The notes under the pieces were generated by a model that saw only the letters and a list, made by a program, of their open reading frames with translations, had not been told where the DNA came from and made no database searches. A stretch of DNA of 64,000 bases from Veillonella dispar. Lineage in GTDB: Bacteria; Bacillota; Negativicutes; Veillonellales; Veillonellaceae. A program made the translations under genes and the position numbers. The stretch lies in the NCBI RefSeq assembly GCF_900637515.1, contig NZ_LR134375.1, positions 1,927,001 to 1,991,000 of the forward strand, read 5' to 3'. The stretch's first letter is position 1. Each line of letters opens with the position of its first letter. Positions 43,073 through 51,088 of this stretch are shown here, one piece after another.

Positions 43073-44629
43073 TTATTTAATTCTAGCGAAATGTTCCTTT
43101 GCAAATTGCATGTCTTGTACGAGTTCTAATGTACCAATATAGTTATTGTTTTGATCGCGTACAGCCATGTAGTTTACATAGAATGGACGACCTTGTTTTT
43201 CAAGCCATACTGCCACATTATCGCGGTCACCTTTACGGAAGGAATCGATAATGCCGCGTACAATTGGTTCAACCTTTGGTGGATGGCAGGAGTACACATC
43301 ACGACCGATAGCTGTAGTAGGACGTTTGAATACCTTTTCACCATCATTGAAGTAACGGTTGATATCTTCATGGTCAACGAAGGTTACTTCCATTGGCATT
43401 GTATTGAGCATAGCATCGAGTTGATCTACAGTTAGCGTACCACCAATTAAACCAATAGCATTGTCATCACCACTTGATTTTGAAGTTTGTGTAGCTAATG
43501 CTGCATCAGCCTCTGGCCATGCAATGCGTTTTACGCCAAAGATTTCTTCATACTGTGCTGTATCTTTGTAGATTTGGTACCATTCTTCTTTACTGAAGTT
43601 TTCTGCACAGATTGGGAACAAGATATTTTGTTCTTTGTAGATCATTTCTTGAGCACGTGTAAGAAGCTCATCAAAACGTCTATACCAATCATCTACACTT
43701 TGACTAGATTTTGCTAAGTCCCCTAGTTGGTCGCGGATATCGCCATCAACAGTCCACATAACCATGGATGGACCACCGATTGCATAATCCACCTTCAATT
43801 TTGGATATAATAAGTCGCCTTTTTTAGCATAATGAACAGATACTTGGCGCACTGTATTTACATCATCAATAGTGGCTGTTTTATCTGCCACTTTAGGGCG
43901 AATAGATTCAATCAATGCATCGAGAGCTTTATTTTCCTCTGTTAATTGGTTGAGTGGATGACCTACAGTCTCTACCAAAGTCACTACACTCTTGCTCTTT
44001 TCTTGAGCTTCTAGGACAGCCTCTACCTTAGCATGTTCAGCATCCATTTGTTCATGAATGGTAGAACCATGGAACAATGCAGAGTGAAGGTCACATAATT
44101 GTTGTACCTCTTCTAAAGGTGTACCTTCGCGCATAAGCCCTTGTTCGGCTTTCATGATTTCGCTAGCTTCAACATGCTTGAATTGGCTCGCAAAATCTTC
44201 ACGAACAGAACCAAGCTCTTCGCCTGTGCCCAAACGTTTCAAGAAACCTTTCAATTGTTCTACACGTTCGCTATCTGTAACAGTGTCATCTTCATTAGTT
44301 TCTGTATTTTGGCTAGCTTTAGGCTCCTCTACTTGAGCAGCCACAGTCTCTACAGGAGCATCTTTAGCAGATGCTGCTTCATCACCGTGTAGATTTGGCA
44401 TTTCACCTTCCAAGGTAAAACCAGCTTTCATGAATGCGCTCACGATATCGATCATGGATACGCCCTTCATTTTAGCCCCTTTAGGAATGGTCATGATTTT
44501 ACCAACAGAGTTCAACATCACCTTATTTGTGATTTCACTGAACCCTAAGCTTTTCATAATCTCTGTTACTTCAGGATATTCTGTTACCAAATCATATACG
44601 GATTTGGACAAATCTAATTTCTTTTCCAT
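43073..44629 (-). CDS. DUF438/hemerythrin/PAS protein
   Basis: 518 residues with four parts: DUF1858 (about 1-70), a linker rich in Ala/Glu/Thr (about 80-120), DUF438 (about 120-190), a hemerythrin-like helical bundle (about 200-355, with HSALFHGSTIHEQ and HYAKKGDLLYPKL contributing His/Glu ligands), and a C-terminal PAS domain (about 400-515). Proteins of this class are thought to sense oxygen, NO or redox state in anaerobes. The exact signal is unknown. GGGGATC precedes the ATG. The gene stands alone. Confidence 0.9.
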   Translation of the reverse strand: MEKKLDLSKSVYDLVTEYPEVTEIMKSLGFSEITNKVMLNSVGKIMTIPKGAKMKGVSMIDIVSAFMKAGFTLEGEMPNLHGDEAASAKDAPVETVAAQVEEPKASQNTETNEDDTVTDSERVEQLKGFLKRLGTGEELGSVREDFASQFKHVEASEIMKAEQGLMREGTPLEEVQQLCDLHSALFHGSTIHEQMDAEHAKVEAVLEAQEKSKSVVTLVETVGHPLNQLTEENKALDALIESIRPKVADKTATIDDVNTVRQVSVHYAKKGDLLYPKLKVDYAIGGPSMVMWTVDGDIRDQLGDLAKSSQSVDDWYRRFDELLTRAQEMIYKEQNILFPICAENFSKEEWYQIYKDTAQYEEIFGVKRIAWPEADAALATQTSKSSGDDNAIGLIGGTLTVDQLDAMLNTMPMEVTFVDHEDINRYFNDGEKVFKRPTTAIGRDVYSCHPPKVEPIVRGIIDSFRKGDRDNVAVWLEKQGRPFYVNYMAVRDQNNNYIGTLELVQDMQFAKEHFARIK

Positions 44630-44831
44630 TTTGATCCCCTCGTGTCAAAAATATTGTTTATTACATATGTGAGTAATCCTCTATACGTCTTCGTATACAA
44701 GGCAATTTACATTCTGAAAGGTTTATCTAAAATAACCTATGACACTATGATAAACGATATCGATTGGAAAATCTGTATCCATGGCTATACTTTTGAAAGA
44801 TATTTCCAAAATATCGAAATTTCATATAAAA

Positions 44832-44898
44832 ATAACGGATAGCTAAGCATTCAAAGTCATCTAATCATTTAGAACGCTTTGAACCAACTATCCGTTAT
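44832..44898 (-). terminator. Terminator downstream of the sod pseudogene
   Basis: ATAACGGATAG pairs with CTATCCGTTAT and an inner TTCAAAG with CTTTGAA, forming a two-step stem. On the minus strand TTTTTATATG follows. The rest of 44630-44949 holds no supported gene. Confidence 0.75.
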
Positions 44899-44949
44899 CT
44901 ATTAAATATATATCTAGTTTTTAGAGAGATGAAAGTTCTGAGAGATTTA

Positions 44950-45391
44950 TTAGTTTTGTTTCAATGCTTTTTCGTAGTTTTCAGAAACTTTGTCCCAATT
45001 AATAACGCGGAAGAATTCCTTGATATAGTCTGGGCGACGGTTTTGGTAATGCAAGTAATATGCATGTTCCCAAACATCTAAGCAAAGGATTGCTGTTTTA
45101 CCTTCTAGTAGAGGGTTATCTTGGTTTGCAGTAGATGTCACTTCTAGTTTGCCATCTTTGTTTACCACAAGCCATGCCCAACCAGAGCCAAAGCGTGTTG
45201 CTGCTGCAGCGGAGAAGCTTTCAACAAAATCATCATAACCACCAAGATCAGCGTCGATAGCCTCTTTCAAAGGACCTTGCAATTTGGAAGTGTCTGGTTT
45301 TGTCATGGTGCAATTTCATTGTTTCTGCGTCGATAACAGGCTCAAGATAATCATAAGCATATGGTAATGGTGCGAGTTCGAAAGGTTTCAT
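44950..45391 (-). pseudogene. sod: Iron/manganese superoxide dismutase with internal deletion
   Basis: A normal start at 45391 (aaggagg before it) encodes [18 protein letters not shown] and continues to MKLHHDK, the first metal-ligand helix. The frame then hits a stop after about 47 codons. In another frame, [21 protein letters not shown] to the end ([22 protein letters not shown]) is the C-terminal domain. About 60 residues that normally lie between, including the second metal-ligand His, are absent, so the gene has lost roughly 190 bases and its frame. The internal ATG at 45306 opens a 118-residue C-terminal fragment that cannot bind the metal properly. It is probably non-functional. Confidence 0.85.
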
Positions 45392-45417
45392 AATAGTCCT
45401 CCTTAAATATAGGGCGC

Positions 45418-45443
45418 GAACGATAGTAAATACTATATCGTTC
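45418..45443. promoter_or_regulatory. Inverted repeat at the sod promoter
   Basis: GAACGATA (45418-45425) and TATCGTTC (45436-45443) form an 8-10-8 inverted repeat overlapping a possible -10 of the sod pseudogene. A TTGTGAAAG word follows directly. It probably was an operator. Confidence 0.5.
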
Positions 45444-45554
45444 TTGTGAAAGCGTTTCGATACACCTGCATCGGTATTGTTTTTAATTGATATAAATTAT
45501 CATTCTTTATTTATTGTACATTTTATATAGAAAATCGTCAATATATTTCCCATA

Positions 45555-45582
45555 GAAAAGGCTATAGGATTTCCTATAGCCT
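45555..45582. terminator. Terminator of the isochorismatase-family gene
   Basis: AAAGGCTATAGGA pairs perfectly with TCCTATAGCCTTT around TT. It lies about 50 bases after the stop codon at 45634. Confidence 0.82.
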
Positions 45583-45633
45583 TTGAGTTCGTTTACCAAT
45601 ATAAAGCACTCTAATATAGCTAGAACACGATAA

Positions 45634-46173
45634 CTACTCAACAATACATTGGCACATTTTCATTGTTGTTAATGCTGCTTGGTGAGATTCTTCTGTCACA
45701 CCTGCACAGCAGCTAGAATCTACGTAAACAGGAATTTCTGGTAAGCCAGCTTTCAGTATAATCGCATTAGACACAACGCAAATATCAGTGCATAAACCAA
45801 CGAGCGTAATAGACTCAATAGGATTTACCAAGTTCATCCCTTCCAAACGAGATAATAGTTCAAAGGATCCGAAGTTTGGCTTGTCTATAAAGGATACAGG
45901 GCTCATGATAGGACGACCTTCTGCTGCTTCGATTAAGCCCGGCACAATATGCCAACCCTCTGTATTCTTCACGCAATGTGTGACAGGCAAGAACTTACCC
46001 TCTTGGCTTTCAAGATAATCAGTATCATGCGTATCGCGTGTAAATATGATAGGCCCGTCAAAGTTCTCAATTTTGTTGCGCACATTATCTACGATTAACT
46101 GCGCTTGCGCTGAACCAAGGGCGCCATCTACGAAATCTTTTTGCATATCGATAACAACTAGAACCTTTTGCAT
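45634..46173 (-). CDS. Isochorismatase-family cysteine hydrolase (nicotinamidase-like)
   Basis: 179 residues. The catalytic triad of the family is visible: Asp9 (VVIDMQKDF), Lys98 (IDKPNFGS) and Cys128 (VGLCTDICV); FTRDTHDTDY near 44-53 provides metal-site residues as in PncA. Nicotinamidases convert nicotinamide to nicotinate for NAD salvage; the family also contains isochorismatases and ureidoacrylate hydrolases, so the substrate is not certain. GGAGG lies before the ATG. It is a single gene. Confidence 0.88.
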   Translation of the reverse strand: MQKVLVVIDMQKDFVDGALGSAQAQLIVDNVRNKIENFDGPIIFTRDTHDTDYLESQEGKFLPVTHCVKNTEGWHIVPGLIEAAEGRPIMSPVSFIDKPNFGSFELLSRLEGMNLVNPIESITLVGLCTDICVVSNAIILKAGLPEIPVYVDSSCCAGVTEESHQAALTTMKMCQCIVE

Positions 46174-46267
46174 AGTTCCTCCTGTATATAGTCTACATAG
46201 AATACATTAATTATTCATTTCACTACTAGTTATACTCTTAATTTTTAATAACATCAACGACAAAAAT

Positions 46268-46786
46268 TTATGCTTTTTCCTCAGCTAGCGCATGACGTAC
46301 GCGATGAGGTTCATTATGAGCTAATTTCCCCGCTGCAGCAGCTGCCACAGCACCTACTAAATCATCGAGGAATGTATTACAATGACCACCAGCCTTGCTA
46401 TCTAACTTTTTAATGATGCCAGGCTTAACCTTATCTAGATAGCCATAGTTCGTAAACCCTATGGAACCGTATAAATTAACGATGGAAAAGGCTAAGATTT
46501 CGTCGATACCATAGAGGCTTTCATCATTTTCTACAATACCTTGCAAGGGCTGAGATAATTTATTTTGTTCCGTCAACTTGTCTAGCTCAATGCCCGTAAT
46601 AATTGCATTATGTACCTCTCGTTTTGAAAGGACCGACGCCACATGTTCACGGCATTCTTCAATTGTTAGATTGGGCATATATGGTTTTTGAACATATAAA
46701 ACGAGCTCTGCAATATCCTCTAACGTAACGCCACGCTCTGCCAGAAGATTGTAAGTATATTTCTCTAAATCCTTTGTAGATTCCAT
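46268..46786 (-). CDS. Phosphatidylglycerophosphatase A (PgpA)-related protein
   Basis: 172 residues from the ATG at 46786 (AAGGAG before it); the frame is open 11 codons further and overlaps the upstream gene. YGIDEILAFSIVNLYGSIGF and CNTFLDDLVGAVAAAAAG match the YutG/PgpA-related Firmicute family. PgpA removes phosphate from phosphatidylglycerophosphate in phospholipid synthesis; whether this branch does so is not proven. It follows the periplasmic-protein gene by 10 bases. Confidence 0.82.
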   Translation of the reverse strand: MESTKDLEKYTYNLLAERGVTLEDIAELVLYVQKPYMPNLTIEECREHVASVLSKREVHNAIITGIELDKLTEQNKLSQPLQGIVENDESLYGIDEILAFSIVNLYGSIGFTNYGYLDKVKPGIIKKLDSKAGGHCNTFLDDLVGAVAAAAAGKLAHNEPHRVRHALAEEKA

Positions 46787-46796
46787 AACCGCTCCT

Positions 46797-47192
46797 TTAT
46801 TTTTTATGAGGATGATCACCTGATACGATTACAATGCTAACTGGAATTGTCACAACTAATGCTTCATCAGTATCCACATGTTTCGTATGCCAAGCGGCTT
46901 CTTTTGCAGCCTCTTCAAAGATCGGATATGCATCGCGATCTAATTTCCAATTATTAGGCCCCGCTTCAACGGCTACAATATTCCCTTTATCATCTGTTTT
47001 AATTTCTAGAGGAACAATCAATGTGCCATCGGCACTCGTCTTGAAAGCCTCGCTAGGAATGACTACATTATAAGAAATTTGTTGCTGTAATTCATATGTA
47101 CGCTTATCTGTGGGCTTTAAATCTGCCGCTAAAGAGCTAATATTCCCCATCATAGACGCCAATACAGCTAATAATACAACCCTTTTAAACAT
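46797..47192 (-). CDS. Exported protein with TonB-C-like domain
   Basis: 131 residues from the ATG at 47192, with GGGGGAG before it. The N-terminal signal peptide FKRVVLLAVLASMMGNISSLA ends near residue 23. The mature part (GTLIVPLEIKTDDKGNIVAVEA and TIPVSIVIV) has the alternating strand pattern of a TonB C-terminal domain, but without an N-terminal membrane anchor. It would reside in the periplasm. The PgpA-like gene follows 10 bases later. I cannot assign a specific function. Confidence 0.65.
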   Translation of the reverse strand: MFKRVVLLAVLASMMGNISSLAADLKPTDKRTYELQQQISYNVVIPSEAFKTSADGTLIVPLEIKTDDKGNIVAVEAGPNNWKLDRDAYPIFEEAAKEAAWHTKHVDTDEALVVTIPVSIVIVSGDHPHKK

Positions 47193-47251
47193 AGTTTTTC
47201 TCCCCCAAGTACTTTCCACTACACGCAGTATACGTTGATTATACCACGAAA

Positions 47252-47282
47252 AAATCCCTACCGAACGTATCGATAGGGATTT
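47252..47282 (-). terminator. Terminator of the YjdM gene
   Basis: AAATCCCTA (47252-47260) pairs with TAGGGATTT (47274-47282), followed by TTTTTCGTGG on the minus strand. The stem begins seven bases after the stop codon. Confidence 0.8.
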
Positions 47283-47288
47283 CTTAAA

Positions 47289-47633
47289 TTAGATTTTCTT
47301 AACCATTTCAGATTTCAATGCCATCGCACCGAAACCATCGATTTTACAATCGATATCATGGCCATCGCTCGCATCAGTGATGAGGCGAATGTTTTTAACG
47401 CGCGTACCTTGTTTCAATACGCCAGCGCCTTTTACTTTGAGGTCTTTTACAACAACAACTGTATCGCCATCAGCTAGCTCGTTGCCGTTAGCATCGCGAA
47501 TGATACCTGCTTCAGCTGCAGCTTGTGCATCAGCCGCTGTCCATTCATGTCCGCACATAGGACAGATAAACATATGACCATCTTCATATGTGTACTCGTC
47601 GCCACACTTAGGGCAGTTAGGTAAATTTGCCAT
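47289..47633 (-). CDS. yjdM: Zinc-ribbon alkylphosphonate-utilisation-type protein YjdM (PhnA)
   Basis: 114 residues. The N-terminal zinc ribbon [13 protein letters not shown] / CPMCGHEW (Cys near 7, 10, 25, 28) is followed by the YjdM core [21 protein letters not shown]. The family was named PhnA but is not phosphonoacetate hydrolase; its cellular role is not well defined. aaaaggagat precedes the ATG. It is monocistronic with a terminator immediately after it. Confidence 0.9.
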   Translation of the reverse strand: MANLPNCPKCGDEYTYEDGHMFICPMCGHEWTAADAQAAAEAGIIRDANGNELADGDTVVVVKDLKVKGAGVLKQGTRVKNIRLITDASDGHDIDCKIDGFGAMALKSEMVKKI

Positions 47634-47747
47634 TTAGATCTCCTTTTCTCACTACATAATGAAAGTATTATACCATATAAAACTTTATTCCACTAAAATA
47701 TTATAACCACTCTATAAAATAGTTATATCTCTATTAATCAATGCTTA

Positions 47748-47776
47748 TTGTATCGCATATTAGTTCGCATTATAAT
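47748..47776 (+). promoter_or_regulatory. Promoter of the candidate small RNA
   Basis: TTGTAT (47748-47753) and a consensus TATAAT (47771-47776) are separated by exactly 17 bases, pointing at a start near 47783. No open reading frame follows. Confidence 0.7.
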
Positions 47777-47782
47777 AATAAT

Positions 47783-47995
47783 GTAGCCGACGAGGTTGGG
47801 AAAATTAAAATAGCCCTTCGTTACAGCTCGTAGCTAGATAAAACGAAAAGGCCATTTCCTGATTTTTTCAGTTTTTTGAGATGAGCCTGACGTCTCTACT
47901 CGCTCGGCTATCTACTCATATTATAGGTTGAATACCATATATCGTCAAATTATGATTAATAGGAGGCAGGTTGTAATAACCTGTCTCCTATTTTT
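47783..47995 (+). ncRNA. Candidate structured small RNA, about 213 bases, class unknown
   Basis: A promoter, a structured stretch and a terminator occur in order with no coding sequence. The 5' GTAGCCGACGAG (47783-47794) pairs with CTCGCTCGGCTAT (47899-47911) with one bulge, closing a domain of about 130 bases that contains TTCGTT/AACGAA and AGCT stems. The transcript ends at AGGAG-CAGGTT / AACCTG-CTCCT (47961-47989) followed by ATTTTTATAC. The length is near that of 6S RNA, but I cannot confirm that class. Confidence 0.55.
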
Positions 47996-48020
47996 ATACT
48001 AATAAATATATACTAATAAC

Positions 48021-48161
48021 AAAAGAGCCATTAACGTGAGTTAGGTAAAAAATAAACCTAACGTTTAAGACTAAGTACTGCAATACTTAGACACGTTAGG
48101 TTTATCAAATTCCTAATTCTTTGATGAGCCTAACGCCTAGAACACGTTAACTGGCTCTTTT
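48021..48161. repeat. 141-bp nested palindromic element
   Basis: The ends AAAAGAGCC-A-TTAACGTG (48021-48038) and its complement (48143-48161) form terminal inverted repeats of about 17 bp. Inside, ATAAACCTAACGT (48052-48064) pairs with 48093-48105 and CTAAGTA with TACTTAG; CCTAAC/GTTAGG words occur four times. It lies just after the ECF gene's 3' end, so it can terminate transcription, but its size and layering recall a MITE-like or REP-like element. No clear target-site duplication is seen. Confidence 0.65.
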
Positions 48162-48202
48162 GTACTTATAGTATAGTCTGAATTCTAGTGACTGTCAATT
48201 TG

Positions 48203-48700
48203 CTATCCAAGGCGTTTACGCAAGATAGCATAGAGAATAATGCTGACGATAACGCTCATAACGGCTTGAATGGCATTCGTCAAAATACTAGCAATGGCTA
48301 CGCCTGGATCGAATACGAAGTATTCAGCGATAAAGTAGCCTGCTACGATAACAATACCACCTACAATAGTTGCTACCAATGCAGAGGTAGTTGTCTTATG
48401 GTTATAGACAGTACCGATAAGATAGCCTTCAATGCCTTTCACCACGAAGGTGATTGGTACAAAGACTGCATAGCCGAGGAATAAATCAGCTAGCGCCGGG
48501 CCGATAGCACCAATATAGGCGCCGTATTTTCGACCTAATAACAGAGCTGATGTCATGATAACGACATCTCCAACATTGAAATAGCCGCGAATGCCAGGTA
48601 CTGGAATTTTCGTGTACATGGTAAACAGTGTTGCGAGGGCAATCAATACGGCTGTGAGTACTAACGCGGACGTAGTACTGCGGGTTTGAACGTGTTGCAT
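48203..48700 (-). CDS. ECF transporter S component
   Basis: 165 residues with five to six membrane helices. FTMYTKIPVPGIRGYFNVGDVVIMTSALLLG and GAIGPALADLFLGYAVFVPITFVVKG match the S-component family (BioY/ThiT/PanT relatives). It would bind a vitamin or cofactor precursor and dock to a shared EcfAAT module encoded elsewhere. The ligand cannot be predicted. GGAGG precedes the ATG; no riboswitch is seen upstream. Confidence 0.88.
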   Translation of the reverse strand: MQHVQTRSTTSALVLTAVLIALATLFTMYTKIPVPGIRGYFNVGDVVIMTSALLLGRKYGAYIGAIGPALADLFLGYAVFVPITFVVKGIEGYLIGTVYNHKTTTSALVATIVGGIVIVAGYFIAEYFVFDPGVAIASILTNAIQAVMSVIVSIILYAILRKRLG

Positions 48701-48723
48701 AGCGTCCTCCTTATAAAGAAAAT

Positions 48724-48752
48724 AGGCATGTGAATAATTACATCACATGCCT
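48724..48752. terminator. Terminator of the DUF2695 gene
   Basis: AGGCATGTGA pairs perfectly with TCACATGCCT around 9 bases, between the acidic-gene island and the ECF gene. Confidence 0.65.
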
Positions 48753-48812
48753 TTACTATATACCTTTACGATAACATCTGCAAACAAAGGGAATTAACTA
48801 TTTAAAATACAG

Positions 48813-49106
48813 TTAAGCGTACTCCTCAAAGCGTTCTTCCACATTGTAGAGAACCTCGCAGTCACAGCCGCCACCTTCGTTAACGATCCAATCTAGTACA
48901 CTTTCCACATCTACCTTTTGTTTTTCCAAGAATTCTCTGGTGAAAGTTAAACTATGGTCGCAACCGTCATTTGCCTCTAATTTCTCATCTACATAGTCAA
49001 AGAGATTCCAAAACAACTCTTCGTCCATAGGCAAACTATCTTTAAACGATTGCTTTTGCTTATCTGCATAAGCTTTTAATAATTCCTTTTTACGCGCTTT
49101 ATCCAT
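48813..49106 (-). CDS. DUF2695 domain protein
   Basis: 97 residues, acidic. CDHSLTFTREFLEKQKVDVESVLDWIVNEGGGCDCEVLYNVEERF is the DUF2695 core (with its Cys-Asp-Cys pair). The function is unknown; the family often accompanies polymorphic-toxin immunity genes. It is the last member of the run of acidic-protein genes on this strand. GGGAAC lies before the ATG. Confidence 0.82.
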   Translation of the reverse strand: MDKARKKELLKAYADKQKQSFKDSLPMDEELFWNLFDYVDEKLEANDGCDHSLTFTREFLEKQKVDVESVLDWIVNEGGGCDCEVLYNVEERFEEYA

Positions 49107-49184
49107 TATAATTGTTCCCTTTTATGTCTTATAAGTTATAGCTCATGACTTATATCTCAAGCACTATTTCTCATATAATTCTGG

Positions 49185-49928
49185 TCATTCTAAAACTGTG
49201 CCGTATTTTAGTTTTGGCAACTTAACTAACTGAGGATACAGCTGTTTAACCTCTTTACAAGATCTTAATGTAAGATGTTCTAGATTATGGAGTTCTAAAA
49301 TTGGAGAATAGTCTGTATCCATCACTTTAGCGGTCAAGAAGCTAAAAAATCGCAGCTGTTTCATATGACGTAGGAATCCCAAGGATTGAACCTTAAGAAT
49401 TTTAGGAGCCGCAAAATCACCTTCTAGAGCAAGACTTTCAAGGTGCTTCAGATGCGCTAATGGCGTATAATCATCAATTTTTTGAAAGTTCTCAATCGAC
49501 AAAGCCACTAAATTTTCTAATTTTAATATAGGCTCTAAACTCGATACACTTCTACCGGATCCAATGTGTAAATATTCTAGTTCTTGTAAGTTCTCTAATT
49601 TTGAAATATCTGGATAGACGCCCCATTTTATATGTAATTTTTTAAGTCTACGTTAGGCACACACTGCATCAAATAAATCCTGTGGCATTCTTGTGCAAAA
49701 CATTAGCTCTGTAAAAGTATCTGGATTATTTACTAGGAAATCACACCACTCCATCCAAATTCGCTTCTTATCTTTAGCAGAATAATCTTCATCGAGCTGT
49801 GTGCAGTTGATTATCAACTTGTCTTCACCATCATATTCAGAGACCTCTACAACAGACTTAGGTCGTGTATCAACCTTATGATAGTAGTCAAATCCATATT
49901 TAATTTGCTTTTCTGTTAACACTGCCAT
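49185..49928 (-). pseudogene. Leucine-rich-repeat protein interrupted by an in-frame TAA
   Basis: From the ATG at 49928 (AGAGGA before it) an acidic N-terminal domain of about 91 residues runs to DLFDAVCA and a TAA at 49653-49655. The same frame continues without a break as RRLKKLHIKWGVYPDI and then leucine-rich repeats (LENLQELEYLHIG, LENLVALSIENF, LHNLEHLTLRS) to 49185, 248 codons in all. A CAA to TAA change at this codon explains the stop. The downstream half has no good start of its own, only a GTG at 49508 without a ribosome-binding site. Confidence 0.75.
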
Positions 49929-50006
49929 GTTACAATTCCTCTTCTTCGCCAGTCGCATAATTGGTTAGGCTATAACTAGATCCATAGCCAACAAATTTTA
50001 ACGACC

Positions 50007-50513
50007 TTAGCAAATCGATACAAGTACGTTCCCATTAGCGTCTAGCACTTGTTTATAGAAGCGTTTCATTTGTTCAAAATCATGAAGAAGTTCATCTTTG
50101 ATTTCTTCCTCTTCCTCATCGTAGTCCCAGATATCTGGATATAACTCAGCCTCTTTGCAGGCTGCCATATCAAAAGTTTCGAGAGCTTCTTCCATGTTAA
50201 ACTGTTCTAGAGCCGCCACGATATCTGCTAACTTATCGTGTTCGGTATACGCTAAGTAATCCGATATTTCTTCAACAGCTGTTATGCCAAGTACAGCTTG
50301 GCTAAGAGGGTTATTATCATCCTTATGGTCTGTTCCTACGCCAGTTAGCACAAAGTGAAGTACATCCCACATCTTATCGATATCGAGCAATAATTCATCA
50401 TCGTCATTCCACTCTTCAACGCTTTCAAGAATTTCCTCTTCTTCTGAGCCCATAGCTTTAAGCTCTTTTAAATTCGCATCGCTTAAACAGCTATAATTTG
50501 CAATTAGTCCCAT
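50007..50513 (-). CDS. DUF1877 (YfbM-like) protein
   Basis: 168 residues, very acidic. MGLIANYSCLSDANLKEL at the start and LLLDIDKMWDVLHFVLTG with NPLSQAVLG near 65-75 are the YfbM/DUF1877 pattern. The role is unknown. It is part of the co-oriented run of small acidic genes. AAAGGA lies before the ATG. Confidence 0.82.
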   Translation of the reverse strand: MGLIANYSCLSDANLKELKAMGSEEEEILESVEEWNDDDELLLDIDKMWDVLHFVLTGVGTDHKDDNNPLSQAVLGITAVEEISDYLAYTEHDKLADIVAALEQFNMEEALETFDMAACKEAELYPDIWDYDEEEEEIKDELLHDFEQMKRFYKQVLDANGNVLVSIC

Positions 50514-50544
50514 AATTTATTCCTTTCATAAATTCTTCTAACCA

Positions 50545-51087
50545 TTAGAAAAATAAATTTTCCGATTCTGTAACGCTTCCATCATCTTCATGGAAATAGC
50601 AGGTATATACAGGTTCACGATGCGCCGCGTCATAGAATTTCTGTAAAATAGGTGAAAGTTTCATTTCTATTGGTATATGTAAAGCTTTCATAATGGGTTC
50701 CCAAAGTTCCATTGGCGAATAAGAGATAATATGAGACTGCTTATTCTGACCATATTCTTCAAGTGTTGCCGCATCAGAATACTTACTTGAGTCACAGTAA
50801 TCATGCCAACAAATACTAAAAACGATTAAATGAAATAAATCGTCCATACTTTCAGCTAAACGACCGGCGGCACCCTCGCTACTCCAATACCCTATGGAGC
50901 CGTCCTCCAATAGATGATATTCACCGCCAGCGCCATCTACAGCAAATGCCATACCGGGCACAGAGAACGTGCAGCGACCTTCAGCCGTATCTCGTTCCTC
51001 CAGCGTATCTAGCAAGCGAAAATCGAATAGCGTATCAAAATCTTCAGCTAACTTGGCATCATTTCGCAATATATCTAAATAATCCAT
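50545..51087 (-). CDS. Acidic hypothetical protein, possibly SUKH-like immunity protein
   Basis: 180 residues. The segment VPGMAFAVDGAGGEYHLLEDGSIGYWSSEG resembles the GDGGG-type turn of SMI1/KNR4 (SUKH) immunity proteins, followed by a helical region (LAESMDDLFHLIVFSICWHDY). The similarity is by pattern only. The gene lies in the acidic-protein island; TAGGAG precedes the ATG. Confidence 0.65.
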   Translation of the reverse strand: MDYLDILRNDAKLAEDFDTLFDFRLLDTLEERDTAEGRCTFSVPGMAFAVDGAGGEYHLLEDGSIGYWSSEGAAGRLAESMDDLFHLIVFSICWHDYCDSSKYSDAATLEEYGQNKQSHIISYSPMELWEPIMKALHIPIEMKLSPILQKFYDAAHREPVYTCYFHEDDGSVTESENLFF

Positions 51088-51088
51088 C

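Noticed and set aside
44642-44842. 66-codon plus-strand frame upstream of the DUF438 gene
   Set aside because: GTG start without ribosome-binding site in an AT-rich gap that also holds the promoter of the opposite gene; no protein-like pattern.
49185-49508. Separate 107-residue LRR gene
   Set aside because: Its GTG start has no ribosome-binding site and the same frame extends upstream into more leucine-rich repeats and the N-terminal domain.
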